This document shows, piece by piece, positions 52,601 through 63,776 of a stretch of DNA of 64,000 nucleotides. Within the stretch, counting starts at the first letter, position 1, and every line of letters begins with the position of its first letter. Source of the stretch: Rhynchopus sp. YZ270_cl-10 (lineage: Eukaryota; Euglenozoa; Diplonemea; Diplonemida; Diplonemidae); contig OZ037838.1 of assembly GCA_964035575.1 (NCBI GenBank), positions 1-64,000 on the forward strand, in the 5' to 3' direction. Under the pieces are notes generated by a model, which ran no database searches, had not been told where the DNA came from, and worked only from the letters and a program-made list of their open reading frames with translations. Position numbers and translations under genes: made by a program.

Positions 52601-54470
52601 GCCGTCACCATAGGAATAATAATCTTAACATATATTAGCAATATTTTGTCCTGTGTATACTGTGTATACTGTGTACACTGTGTACACTGTGTACACTGTG
52701 TACACTGTTTACACTGTGTATACCAGCAACCCTTGCCTTTTATGGTTGGTCAGTGGGTTTGTAGGAGTGCTGTCACCATAGGAATAATAATCTTAACATA
52801 TATTAGCAATATTTTGTCCTGTGTATGCTGTGTACACTATGTACACTGTGTACACTGTGTACACTGTTTACACTGTGTACACTGTTTACACTGTGTATAC
52901 CAGCAACCCTTGCCTTTTATGGTTGGTCAGTGGGTTTGTAGGAGTGCCGTCACCATAGGAATAATAATCTTAACATATATTAGCAATATTTTGTCCTGTG
53001 TATACTGTGTATACTGTGTACACTGTGTACACTGTGTACACTGTGTACACTGTTTACACTGTGTATACCAGCAACCCTTGCCTTTTATGGTTGGTCAGTG
53101 GGTTTGTAGGAGTGCCGTCACCATAGGAATAATAATCTTAACATATATTAGCAATATTTTGTCCTGTGTATACTGAGTATACTGTGTACTGTGTTTACAC
53201 TGTGTACACTGTGTACAGTGTTTACACTGTGTATACCAGCAACCCTTGCCTTTTATGGTTGGTCAGTGGGTTTGTAGGAGTGCTGTCACCATAGGAATAA
53301 TAATCTTAACATATATTAGCAATATTTTGTCCTGTGTATGCTGTGTACACTATGTACACTGTGTACACTGTGTACACTGTGTACACTGTTTACACTGTGT
53401 ATACCAGCAACCCTTGCCTTTTATGGTTGGTCAGTGGGTTTGTAGGAGTGCCGTCACCATAGGAATAATAATCTTAACATATATTAGCAATATTTTGTCC
53501 TGTGTATACTGTGTATACTGTGTACACTGTGTACACTGTGTACACTGTGTACACTGTGTACACTGTTTACACTGTGTATACCAGCAACCCTTGCCTTTTA
53601 TGGTTGGTCAGTGGGTTTGTAGGAGTGCTGTCACCATAGGAATAATAATCTTAACATATATTAGCAATATTTTGTCCTGTGTATGCTGTGTACACTATGT
53701 ACACTGTGTACACTGTGTACACTGTGTACACTGTGTACACTGTTTACACTGTGTATACCAGCAACCCTTGCCTTTTATGGTTGGTCAGTGGGTTTGTAGG
53801 AGTGCCGTCACCATAGGAATAATAATCTTAACATATATTAGCAATATTTTGTCCTGTGTATACTGTGTATACTGTGTACAGTGTTTACACTGTGTACACT
53901 GTTTACACTGTGTATACTGTGTATACTGTGTATACTGTGCACAGTGTTTACACTGTGTACACTGTTTACACTGTGTATACTGTGTATACCAGCAACCCTT
54001 GTCTTTTATGGTTGGTCAGTGGGTTTGTAGGAGTGCCGTCACCATAGGAATAATAATCTTAACATATATTAGCAATATTTTGTCCTGTGTATACTGTGTA
54101 TACTGTGTACAGTGTTTACACTGTGTACACTGTTTACACTGTGTATACTGTGTATACTGTGTATACTGTGTACACTGTGTACACTGTGTACACTATGTAC
54201 ACTGTTTACACTGTGTATACCAGCAACCCTTGCCTTTTATGGTTGGTCAGTGGGTTTTTAGGAGTGCTGTCACCATAGGAATAATAATCTTAACATATAT
54301 TAGCAATATTTTGTCCTGTGTATACTGTGTATACTGTGTACAGTGTTTACACTGTGTACACTGTGTACACTGTGTACACTGTTTACACTGTGTTTTCCAG
54401 CAACCCTTGCCTTTTATGGTTGGTCAGTGGGATTGTAGGAGTGCCGTGTACACTGTGTATACTGTGTACA
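49675..54470 (+). repeat. Satellite with TGTGTACAC 9-mer tracts, about 27 monomers
   Basis: The same monomer and orientation as 5100-8297, with a more uniform constant part. Some monomers alternate (CAGCAAGCCTTGTCTTTTAC against CAGCAACCCTTGCCTTTTAT), and groups of three or four monomers recur. This indicates amplification in multi-monomer blocks, for example the near-identical stretches around 51700-52570 and 53080-53760. The final monomer is shortened and fused to GTGTAGTGCTCTGTGTAC before hairpin module e. Confidence 0.95.
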
Positions 54471-54498
54471 CTGTGTAGTGCTCTGTGTACACTGTGTG

Positions 54499-54800
54499 GA
54501 GCAAAGCCAAAAATCCCTGTATTTTCAATACAGGGATTTTTGGCCAGGATCCTGGCTTTTATGGACAGAACGTAATTTATGGACAGATTTGTCAACATTT
54601 CTGTCCATAAATCCCAAAATGGCCAAAAACATGTTTTCAAATGGCTTACTGTAGTGGCTTCATCGGAGCAATGGCGTCAAAGTATGGTGGTCGTGGGCCC
54701 AAAAATACATAGTAGACATCAATTTACTTGGCCTACTGAGGTCTGTGGGTACCCTTACAGGGTCATACACAGGGAATTACTGTGTAAACTCATAGTACGT
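54499..54800 (+). repeat. Hairpin module, copy e
   Basis: A perfect 17-bp inverted repeat (54507-54523 and 54527-54543) with loop TTC. TTTATGGACAG lies at 54558 and 54576, and the inverse at 54601-54611. The left junction with the 9-mer satellite (GTGTGGAGCAAAGCC) is the same as for copy b. Confidence 0.9.
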
Positions 54801-55180
54801 GGGGTTCCCCCAGAACCCTTGTGCACCAGTCCAACATGTGTGATACACTACTGTATCTCAGTCTCTATTAAGCAGGGCGGTCAGAATTCCTCACCTTGTA
54901 TATTTGCATGTTGTAGTATGATGTTGGAAAGTAGAAGCTGATGTTGGCGTGTGGGTATGTTGGCAAAAGATTATGGAAGGAATAAAGATTTTAGACAAGT
55001 GATAAAGCAAAAATACGGGTGCATTGGGTTTGATTGAACATTCCTTTTTTGTTTTTGTTGGAGCATTTGTTTTCATATCTCTGTATTTGAAGAAAACATT
55101 GACATGACAGGCTAGATGTGTCTTGTCGTCCCTCCCCAGTCTCAGTTTTTGTATTTCCTCCCTATATCCTTTAAAAAACC

Positions 55181-55726
55181 CTAGTTTCTTGACTTCATGG
55201 AGGATGACAGCCAGTCAAGTCCTTCATACAAACCTTCACCAGTTGCAGCGCAACTTCCCTGGATGTACCACTCCCGGAGCCTTAGAGAGTGCAGCCCAAG
55301 TTTGTCAGTCATTTCAGCTGGGGTCATCGCCTTTGGAAGATCCTGTTTGTTTGCAAGCACAAGAAGTGTTGCATCACGGAGGGCATCATCTGTTGCCAGC
55401 TTGTGCAGCTCATCACGTGCAAGAGAAATTCTGTCCCTGTCGTTGCTGTCAACAACAAATATAATGCCATCAGTCCCCTCAAAGTAGTGGCGCCACAGCG
55501 GTCTCAGCTTGTCCTGGCCACCAACGTCCCACATAGTGAACTTGAGGTTCTTGTACTCCACTGTCTCCACATTGAACCCGATCGTCGGTATGGATGTGAT
55601 CAAATCCCCTAACTTCAGCTTGTACAGCACAGTGGTCTTGCCAGAAGCATCGAGCCCCACCATCAGCATCTTCACATTCTTCTTCCCTGCAAAGAGAGTT
55701 GTCAGTGCAGAGGTAATGTTACCCAT
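55181..55726 (-). CDS. ARF-family small GTPase, copy 3
   Basis: 181 residues, intronless. All nucleotide-binding motifs are as in copies 1 and 2 (GLDASGKT, Thr48, DVGGQDK, NKQD). Two visible protein differences from copy 2 are Thr5 in MGNITS (Ala in copies 1 and 2) and Ile in NDRDRISLA (Thr in copy 2). The myristoylation signal is kept. It is in the same position relative to actin as copy 2. The three copies vary mainly at one short surface segment. Confidence 0.97.
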   Translation of the reverse strand: MGNITSALTTLFAGKKNVKMLMVGLDASGKTTVLYKLKLGDLITSIPTIGFNVETVEYKNLKFTMWDVGGQDKLRPLWRHYFEGTDGIIFVVDSNDRDRISLARDELHKLATDDALRDATLLVLANKQDLPKAMTPAEMTDKLGLHSLRLREWYIQGSCAATGEGLYEGLDWLSSSMKSRN

Positions 55727-55829
55727 GGTGAAAATATATGTGTCACTTTTGTGTTACTGTAGTAATATGTGGGTGGAGTGGGTGGAGTGAGCGGAGGGGG
55801 TTGGTATGGGCTCAGTTCAGTGAGGTTGG

Positions 55830-56130
55830 AGTTTGTAGGAGTGTCCTCATCATAGAACATATAGGCTATGACCATCACTGTGTATACTGTGTATACTGTG
55901 TACAGTGTGTAAACCTGCAACTAATGCCTCTTATGGTTGGTCAGTGATTTAGTAGGAGTGCCGTCACCATAGAACATGTAGTTTGGAACATATAGGCCAT
56001 GATCAGTACTGTGTTTGCTGTGTATACAAGTATACACAGTGTATGGTGTGTATACAGTGTATACTATGTATACCTGATACTCATGCCTCTTATGGTTGGT
56101 AGGAGTGCCATCATAGAAAGTGTTGTTTCC
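55830..56130 (+). repeat. Diverged 9-mer satellite monomers, right copy
   Basis: The counterpart of 9640-10100 with fewer monomers (about two), so the monomer number changed after the segmental duplication. Confidence 0.8.
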
Positions 56131-56739
56131 AACATATAGACTGCCGAAAATATTCTATAATAACCGTATAGGTTTTCTTGTCTTTTGTGCATGTTATATA
56201 TTATGCGCAAAGGTTTGTGAGAGAAGGTAGCAGAGGGTATTGATGAATGCTATGGAGGCTTGGAAAGAGGTAGATTAGTTTCTGTTATTGTTAGTATGTG
56301 TTGGACAGAGGTATTATTGTTTCTGTGTAGTGTGTGTTGGGGTTTATGGGTGTTTCAAGCTTAACAGGGAAAATAGTATGTTTCTTTTTTATTTTTTCAC
56401 TTTTTGGTTTTGTTTTTTGCTTTTGTTTCTGCTTTGGTGTTTTTTTTGTTTGCTGTCTTATTTTCTTTTGTATTCATGTCTCCTTTTATTATTTTGGTTT
56501 TATTTGTGTTAAAAATATATTAAATTTTGCTTTTTTGTTTGTATCATTTGTAATTTTTGCCGCATACGACGGAATATACAGTACAATCAAATAAAAAAAA
56601 TCCACACTACAGGCAAGTTCTCGCAATAACCCTATCCCCAACACCCCGAAAGTTTGTATTTGTTTTTTTTGTTTTGTCTTGATTTTTATTTTGCATTTTT
56701 TATTTTAATTTTTTTGTATTCATTTGTCGTTTTTTATGA
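56131..56739. other. T-rich 3' flank of actin copy 2
   Basis: Low-complexity T-rich DNA equivalent to 10101-10717 with indels. It probably holds the 3' UTR of actin copy 2. No gene is seen. Confidence 0.5.
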
Positions 56740-57913
56740 CTAGAAGCACTTCTTATGAACAATCCCTGGGCCACTCTCATCATACTCCTCCTTCTTTACC
56801 CACATGGACGCAAAGGTGGAAAGGGAAGAGAGAATAGACCCTCCAATCCACACAGAGTACTTTCTCTCCGGTGGGGCAACAACCTTGATCTTCATGCTGT
56901 TTGGTGCCAGGTTTGTGACTTCCTTGGAAAGACGGTCTGCAAGCCCCTCGTACATGGTAGTTCCTCCTGAGAGAACAATGTTGGCGTACAAGTCCTTACG
57001 CACATCGATGTCACACTTCATGATGGAGTTGTACACCGTCTCATGGATGCCATTTGCCTCAAGCCCAATGAACTGTGGCTTGAAGAGTGCCTCAGGGCAA
57101 CGGAATCTCTCTGAGCCCACTGTGATCACCTGTCCATCGGGAAGCTCGTAGTCCTTTTCCAACGACGATGATGACGAGGCCAGGGACATCTCCTCGTCAA
57201 AGTCCTGGTGGGTTTTTGGGTTTTCTTTTTCCTGTAAAAAATATGCATACCAAGGCAACGTAGGCGAGCTTTTCTTTCACATCACGCACAATCTCGCGCT
57301 CTGCAGAGGTGACAAAGCTGTTACCACGTTCTGTCAGAAGCTTAATCATCCAGTCTGTCATGTCTCTTCCAGCCATGTCAATACGAAGCACGGCGTGTGG
57401 CAGAGAGTACCCCTCGTAGATGGGAACTGTGTGGGTCACACCATCTCCTGAGTCAAGAACAATTCCTGTTGTGCGTCCAGACGAGTACAGGGACAGCACC
57501 GCCTGGATCCCAACGTACATTGCAGGGCTGTTGAACGTCTCAAACATGATCTGTGTCATCTTTTCACGGTTGGCCTTTGGGTTCATGGGCGCTTCTGTGA
57601 GAAGCACAGGGTGATCCTCAGGTGCAACACGGAGCTCGTTGAAGAAGGTGTGGTGCCAGATCTTTTCCATGTCATCCCAGTTTGTGATGATACCATGCTC
57701 AATCGGATACTTGATCAGCAGAATACCACGCTTGGACTGTGCGTCGTCACCAATATAGGCTTCCTTCTTTGCCGTTCCCATCATTGCTGCAGCAGTCTTT
57801 GGCCTTCCAACAATGGACGGAAACACGGACCTCGGGGCATCGTCTCCTGCGAAACCTGCCTTCACCATCCCAGACCCATTGTCACAGACGATTGCTTGCT
57901 GGTCATCATCCAT
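56740..57913 (-). CDS. Actin, copy 2 (two exons)
   Basis: Exon 1 57913-57251 and exon 2 57204-56740 give the same 375-residue actin as copy 1. The intron (57250-57205) is 46 nt, 3 nt shorter than in copy 1, with the same GTATGC start and CCAG end. I see no amino-acid difference between the copies; base differences in the exons look synonymous (for example GTC against GTA in the MWVKKEE codons). The unusual DNase-I loop is kept. Its neighbours are as for copy 1. Confidence 0.97.
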
Positions 57914-58733
57914 GTTGAAGTTTGTACGTGTTTAAGGGTATGTGTTGTTCTGTGGTTTGAGTCTGTGGGTATATACTTGTGGTGGGGGGGTTTGGGGGGT
58001 GGGCCACGTAGGGTGGGTGGTTCACGGTCAGGGCCACAACCCACACACACACAGCAGGGACCTCCAAACCCAGCGAGAAACCAGAAAACCAAGAGAAAAC
58101 ACCATGTGCACCAAAAAAAAGGCAAAATCCTGGAAAATTTTCCGAATGCAAAAATTGAGCTTTTATGGACAGAACCAAATTTATGGACAGAATATCCGTA
58201 AAATCTGTCCATAAATTACAACCCCCCCGTGTGTTGTCTTAGGTGTTCCTGTGGTGAGAGGTGTGGAGACTTGCAAATGAGAGGACTGGGGGGGTCAGTG
58301 GAGGATTCTGAGGACATTGCCTCATGCCTTTTGGGTTTGCGTGGGTTTGTGGGTGAGTAACACCACGGGAGTGCCTAGAACCTTTCCCTAGAAGCCTAGA
58401 AACCGAGAGAGTGTGAATGTATACTGCCCTTGTACACATGAAGTTGTGGTTCTCTGGTGAGCTGTGGTGTGATGTGTTGTTGTTTCTTGGCTGGGGGAAG
58501 GTAAAAAACTATGTCTAAGCAGAGGGAGTGGGGGAGATATCACTTTTTTTCTTTTTTCCTTCATTTTTGTGAAACAGTGCAAGCTCTTTATTTCTTTTTT
58601 TCTCTCTTTGCATCCTTCTTTATTTGATTTCTTTCTTTTTTTTCTTCTTTTTTTTATGTGAGGGTAGGTAGGGAGAGGGGTTCACATATGGGTGACTGGT
58701 CATCTGGGTTTGCGGAACTGGTGTAGTTACATA
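57914..58733. other. Spacer between unknown gene and actin, right copy
   Basis: Equivalent to 11895-12700, with a longer G-rich stretch near 57980-58020. It contains the tripartite site (58162-58215) and the pyrimidine-rich 3' flank of the unknown gene. No gene is seen. Confidence 0.5.
58162..58215 (+). promoter_or_regulatory. Tripartite TTTATGGACAG site, right copy
   Basis: Direct copies at 58162-58172 and 58180-58190, with the inverted copy at 58205-58215. All three 11-mers are intact although the surrounding spacer has indels relative to the left copy. Confidence 0.6.
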
Positions 58734-59966
58734 TTATTGGGAATAGTAGAATGGCACGGTGCTGTATGGATCATGTCGGTACACTGGCTGCTGTTGAGAA
58801 GTTGGCTTCATGTTGAACCCTATGTGCTGATTAAGAAAACGAGGTAGGCTGTGCTTCTGAGATGTGCTACTTGTGCTAGGTTTTATATAGTTCTGACTTT
58901 CGTGGCAGAGAATTCTATCAGAAGAAGCCAGGCCAATACGCGTAGGCTGGTCGGGCCCTGCTGTCCACACAAATGTTTTATCGTGTCTGGAGAGAAACCG
59001 CATGAGAAGAGAGTGGCTTGGGAATAGAGAGTTTGTGAACACTTCAAATCCATTCAACTTCTGCAACAGCTCCTTCTGGGACATGGGGCCTTCAGAGAGC
59101 ATTCCTAGCAGGGCCTTTTTAAGATTTTCCTCATCTTCACGTTGGACTTTGCTTCTAGACTTGTCTATTTCGCGCACTGAAGAGAGCGGTGTTCCAAAGA
59201 GGCAGACACGTGCATCAGACTTTTTTATCTGTGGAGCAAGACAATTTTCAACAATATCCTCATCAGAATAGTGGAACAGAGAGAAGTCCTCAGGATGGGC
59301 CCTGAGAAATTCCTGCCAGGCACCACCGTAGCATTTCCCCACAACGTTGTCGTAGAGTGGACTCTCCTTCGCTTTGTTGCTCAGCACAATAGACCCCAGA
59401 GAACCTCTGCACACATTCAGCCGTGGGTTTTCCAAAATAGCTCTGACCTCTTTAACAAGTTGCCTCTCTGCGGACCCTTGCTTCACATTGTCAATTGGCA
59501 TGTGTTGAACCTTCACTGTGAATGTAGTTGGGTGGTATGCAATGTAGTGGCCAGAGTGTGATGCATCTTGAGATTGCACGAGGTTCCCAAGATCAACTTC
59601 AAAGTCCTCACGGCCTTCACAGGTACATTTCAGGGTTGCATTCCATGCACTCCCAGGAAGCGGATCATGAGTTGTGATAAAGAGAGCGTCAAGGCCAAGC
59701 CCGCCCTTTTCCCCAGTGATGTTTATGTCTTCATTAGCTGACACTGTGAGTGTTTCTTCTTTCCCTGGGAGCGGGAGGTTGCAACGTATAAGTTGTAAGC
59801 CATTCAGCAGAACTGATGCGTATCCTCGCTCCACTGGATTGGTGGGTCCTGTAATGTCAGTGATGTTGAAGCAACCGCTGGGTTCAAAGTCTGAGTCTGT
59901 GTTTCCTATGCTGCCTCCTGCTGTTGATATGACAGAATACTGCTGAACAGAATCTACTGAGCTCAT
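58734..59966 (-). CDS. Protein of unknown function with possible winged-helix segments, copy 2
   Basis: 410 residues, intronless, with ATG at 59964-59966. Compared with the copy at 12701 it has one extra Gly (KCYGGAWQEF) and a few substitutions: Gln for Arg at residue 8, Thr for Ala in ITDITGP, Lys for Glu in ATLKCTCEG, Val for Ala in DKTFVWT, Glu for Asp in CHESQN, and Ser for Ala in STSQKH. All are compatible with an intact protein. The frame-preserving 3-bp indel supports coding function. The family is not recognised. Confidence 0.8.
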   Translation of the reverse strand: MSSVDSVQQYSVISTAGGSIGNTDSDFEPSGCFNITDITGPTNPVERGYASVLLNGLQLIRCNLPLPGKEETLTVSANEDINITGEKGGLGLDALFITTHDPLPGSAWNATLKCTCEGREDFEVDLGNLVQSQDASHSGHYIAYHPTTFTVKVQHMPIDNVKQGSAERQLVKEVRAILENPRLNVCRGSLGSIVLSNKAKESPLYDNVVGKCYGGAWQEFLRAHPEDFSLFHYSDEDIVENCLAPQIKKSDARVCLFGTPLSSVREIDKSRSKVQREDEENLKKALLGMLSEGPMSQKELLQKLNGFEVFTNSLFPSHSLLMRFLSRHDKTFVWTAGPDQPTRIGLASSDRILCHESQNYIKPSTSSTSQKHSLPRFLNQHIGFNMKPTSQQQPVYRHDPYSTVPFYYSQ

Positions 59967-60159
59967 TGTGTTCTTGTTGTGTTGACAGTATATTTGTAGT
60001 AGTGGCCTGTGATGTGTTAGTCCGTTGAGTAAGACAATAAAAACTTAAAGAATACAAGAAAAACAGATGGAGGGATAAGTAATAATTGGGATGGGTTGCA
60101 ATATTATTTAATTTGGAGTGTTCTTTATTTTTGTTTTCTTTTGTCTTGGTTTTTATTTA

Positions 60160-60825
60160 TTAAACCCAGTGTGCAGCAAACCTGTTCAGTGCCATGAAGG
60201 TTATTTCAGATGCTGAGGGAGATAGGGTATCAACACTAGATTTGCTGCTCGATGTGCATTCCTGCCAGGTGTCTGCATAGGATTCACTGCTGGAGCAAGT
60301 ACTGGAAGGGCAGAATGATGCAAGGTTCTCCAGGTCAAGTTCTCGGCATATATGGATGTTGATACAACGCTCCCCCCATTTGCATCTCTTCAATTTGTTC
60401 AGCCCACAAATCCTGTTCTTTTGTACAATAATCTTGTCCCCCCGGCGCAAAAGCTCCTCCAAACCTCTTGTACTGCTGAAATTGCTCACAGAGAGCAATG
60501 CTATATTGTCCTTTCCCTTCAACATGACGCATTTTTTGCTGACCCATTTTCCGGAATGAAGTGCGCAGCACTGGCCCGCCATTTCATCGCGAAGTCTGTC
60601 CACAGCATCTGGACTGACATGTAGTTGACGGCACGTCTTCTGTGACTTACATTTCCCTCTGTGAAATAGTATGCACACATTCAGTGGCCTATTTCCAAGG
60701 GTTCCTTGAAGATATGCTGTTCGTCCTTTCGTTTCACATGTTTCTGAAAAATGGAATGCAACAAGCTGGGCACAGTTTCCAGGGTCTCTTGCTTCTATCA
60801 CTTTGCCTTCTAATAGTGTGTTCAT
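60160..60825 (-). CDS. CCCH-type zinc-finger protein, copy 2
   Basis: 221 residues starting at MNTLLEGK. Both C-x7-C-x5-C-x3-H fingers are unchanged from copy 1. Differences are scattered: Cys for Arg in DPGNCAQ, Val for Ala in GKWVSKK, Asn for Ser in SVSNFSS, and Lys for Arg in RRGDKII. The Ser-rich tail is shorter by in-frame losses (QECTSSS, SPSASE). A conserved core with a looser tail fits a functional RNA-binding protein. Confidence 0.88.
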   Translation of the reverse strand: MNTLLEGKVIEARDPGNCAQLVAFHFSETCETKGRTAYLQGTLGNRPLNVCILFHRGKCKSQKTCRQLHVSPDAVDRLRDEMAGQCCALHSGKWVSKKCVMLKGKDNIALLSVSNFSSTRGLEELLRRGDKIIVQKNRICGLNKLKRCKWGERCINIHICRELDLENLASFCPSSTCSSSESYADTWQECTSSSKSSVDTLSPSASEITFMALNRFAAHWV

Positions 60826-61702
60826 GTTGTGTTCAAAAAATGTGTGTTAGGCTGTGGTGTTTGGGTATGGAGGATGAAGGGTGCCTGGGTGGTTTACAAA
60901 AACAAGAGGGGAGTGTGAGGTAAAAAGAGATACACTTTGCCAGTCTGTTCTGTGAGTGTGCTTACATACTTACTCTGCTGAGTGTTTACCCCTGGACACA
61001 CCCAATAATATTTCCATACAATAGCAAACCCGTAATAGTAAATATAATATTGCTAAAAAACTACAGTATACACAGTATACACAGTATACACAGTATACAC
61101 AGTATACACAGTATACACAGTATACACAGTATACACAGTATACACAGTATATTCTGCAAACCCGCAAACTCAACAACAACAAAATATTGCTAATATATGT
61201 TCAGATTATTATTCCTATGGTGACGGCACTCCTACAGACTCACTGACCAACCATAAAAGGCATGGGTTGCAGGTATACACAGTATACACAGTATACACAG
61301 TATACACAGTATACACAGTATACACAGTATACACAGTATACACAGTATACACAATATTGCTAATATATGTTCAGATTACTATTCCTATGGTGACGGCACT
61401 CCTACAAACTCACTCACCAATAGAAAACACTGTAAAAACAGCAAAATTGACTACACAGGTTTACGAGTTGACTGGGTAGTTGTATATGTATTGGTGTTTC
61501 CCTGCGGTGTGGGATGTATGTAGGAGGGAATGCCACCTTACCCTTTAACCAAATTTAATTCAGGCATTAGATGGATGGAGATGAATTAGATTTGTGGTCT
61601 GTAGCCCAGGAGATACCATTTTTTTGGTAGGTCCTACTTAATATATTTCTCTTATTCATTCCCCTCCCCAGAAAATCCTACGACACAAACAAAAACAACA
61701 AC
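60826..61702. other. Divergent intergenic region, right copy
   Basis: It carries inverted 9-mer satellite monomers (61030-61425) and the same unique leader before the C2H2 start as in the left copy. It has two satellite tracts where the left copy has one, so this region expanded or contracted after duplication. Confidence 0.6.
61030..61425 (-). repeat. Two inverted 9-mer satellite monomers
   Basis: Two tracts of ACACAGTAT (about 61064-61150 and 61273-61352) with the constant part in inverted orientation. A short CAAACCCGCAAAC octamer-like word is present near 61157. Confidence 0.92.
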
Positions 61703-62525
61703 ATGGACCCCAAGAAACCGACACCGTGGAGTGATGATTTGCAGTCCACCAATCTCCTTGCGGAAGCCCCGATGCTCCTTCCTACTCCAACTGAAGAAGG
61801 GCCTAATTCACAGCCGGATGATGAGCTCCCGGATGACGTTATCAGAAACAATGTGCTTAATGAGCCGGTTGATGATAGTCTTGCGGGTCTGATCACGGAT
61901 CTACATATCCAGATGGAGAAAACTAAAGAAATGTGCAGGCAACTCACAGAAGCTCACAACATGATCCGTTCAGCCCACAGCTTCTACACATCACTGGTAT
62001 GTAATATTACAGTTATTACTTTTAAATTCTTCTTAACACAGCATGAACGTGCGATTGAACACATCGTTAACCACCAAAACAAGAGGAGGAGGGTTGATAC
62101 ACCAAAGGTATAATGACTATTTGGTTTTATTCAACTGATACAAATAATAATCACAGCGCAATTCGAGGATGTCTCAGGAGGCTATAACACCTGAGACCCC
62201 CACACTTGAGACGCCCACACTTGAGACCCCCACAACACCGGAGACCCCCCCAACTCGTACTCGTACTCCAGCGAGGAGAGGAGTATGGGTTTGTGAAACG
62301 TGCAAGAAGGTTTGCGAAACCTTATCTGCACTTAATAACCACGTCAAAGTGCACGAGGAAAAATCTCCAAAACCCAGGAGGAATTACAAGAAAAAAAGCC
62401 CCCTGGTGACCACCCCCCAGGTTACCACACCCCAGGTTACCACACCCCAGGTTACCGCACCCCAGGTCACCACCCCCATCCCACTTCCAGAAGATGATGA
62501 CGATGATGATGAAGAATATTTTTAG
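61703..62525 (+). CDS. C2H2 zinc-finger protein with acidic tail, copy 2 (three exons)
   Basis: Exons 61703-61996, 62042-62107 and 62157-62525, with introns of 45 and 49 nt and the same phase-0 sites as copy 1, give 242 residues. The N-terminus has MDPKKPTPWS (two extra residues), and the helix LITDLHIQMEKTKEMCRQL and the basic NKRRRV are kept. The linker of exon 3 has changed completely in composition (TPETPTLE repeats in place of Pro/Ala). The finger CETCKKVC...HVKVH keeps C-x2-C-x12-H-x3-H, and the Thr-Pro-Gln-Val repeats and the Asp/Glu tail ending EEYF remain. The ends and finger are constrained while the linker is not. Confidence 0.85.
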
Positions 62526-62987
62526 GAATTTTTATCATTATTTTTTACAGTAAATTTTTTTAGTAGTTGTAGTATTTGACAAAATGATCCCCGTAAAAAA
62601 TAGTGCTTCTGCGCATTCCCCCGCTTTTTTTCCCCTACTCAATTTATATTTTATAAAAAAAAGTCCACACCCATGAGGCGAGCGTTTTGGCATACGCTTG
62701 TAAGGACAGCCTTAAAAAAAACTTTCATCTGAAACAGAAGCGGTGTGGAAGCAAACAACAAACAATCTTTACTTTTTCCCTCCCGTTTTATGACACCATA
62801 AAAGAGAAAGGTGTCGCTCGAGCATTGTCTTCTGTTTTTAATTTTTCCGTTTTATTTGTATATTTTTTCAGACACAAAATATCAGATACAATAAAAAAAT
62901 AGAAAAAAAAATTTTTTTCTATTTTTCTGAAATAACAAAGTACATTTTTATTTATCAGCAGAAGGAAGAATAACACACAAACAAACT
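62526..62987. other. Spacer before mini-Rep copy 2
   Basis: A/T-rich, with the shared Rep flank (TTTGTATATTTTTTCAGACA, AAATATCAGATAC) about 100 bp before the ATG. No gene is seen. Confidence 0.5.
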
Positions 62988-63464
62988 ATGACGTTCAACC
63001 CAATGTGGTATGAGATTCAGTCTAATCTGCTAGAAGGGGAGACAGCTATTGACCGTCCGGATCTGGTGCACCGCATCTTCTACCTCAAGGTGAAGGAGCT
63101 TGTAAATTATATCAGAGAAAAAAATGTTCTTGGGGATCACATTGCAATGGTGGTGGTGATGGAGTACCAGAAGAGGGGTCTGCCTCATGCTCACGCAATT
63201 CTTTGGAAAGACAACAGAACATCACCGAAGAACCCTTTAAATGTGGATCACATTGTACAACTCCCGGGACCATTCGCACACCCAAACCTCTACAAAGCTT
63301 TCAGTCAGTATCTGATGAACGACAGGTGGGTGGTTCAATACAATCTTCTCCTGAAATATCGGCGCCACAGAAACAATGAGGAAGTGCGCGGGGTCCTTGT
63401 TGTTAAGTATTTGTTTAAATACTTATTCAAGGGGGAGCCTGTGACAGGTCTATTGATGCAATGA
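62988..63464 (+). CDS. Mini-Rep: stand-alone Helitron-type HUH endonuclease domain, copy 2
   Basis: 158 residues, starting MTFNPMWYEI. It lacks the first 30 or so residues of copy 1 but has an ATG at the new start and the same leader (AACACACAAACAAACTATG). HUH is kept (YQKRGLPHAHAILW), and the paired-Tyr motif KYLFKYLFKG is kept. Relative to copy 1 it has extra residues in two places (NPLNVDHIV and PGPFAHPN; and RHRNNEEVRGVLVV), all in frame. Three length changes without loss of frame, plus unchanged catalytic motifs, argue for a protein under selection. Confidence 0.8.
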   Translation: MTFNPMWYEIQSNLLEGETAIDRPDLVHRIFYLKVKELVNYIREKNVLGDHIAMVVVMEYQKRGLPHAHAILWKDNRTSPKNPLNVDHIVQLPGPFAHPNLYKAFSQYLMNDRWVVQYNLLLKYRRHRNNEEVRGVLVVKYLFKYLFKGEPVTGLLMQ

Positions 63465-63776
63465 TTTGTGTGATAGAGTTGTGAACATAAGGGATAAAAA
63501 AAGAAAACAAAATACAAAATAGCGATAAGTGGGGATATGTCTTTGTGGGCTTGCGGGTTTTCGGGTTTTTTTGTCTCAGTTACTTTTTGTTTGTTATTTA
63601 TTTGTTTTCCGAATTTTTCCTACTCTTCCAATATATTTGTATATTTTGTCAGACACAGAATATCAAATCACATAATACAACAACAAAAAAGGAATGTCCT
63701 ATTTTTCCAATAATTCTGAGAACATTTTTATCCATCATCAGTCATTACAAACAGAAAAACATAACACACCATAACT
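63465..63776. other. Spacer between mini-Rep and Rep/helicase, right copy
   Basis: Equivalent to 17464-17779: T-rich with a GCTTGCGGGTTTTCGGGTTT word, followed by the shared Rep flank. No gene is seen. Confidence 0.5.
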
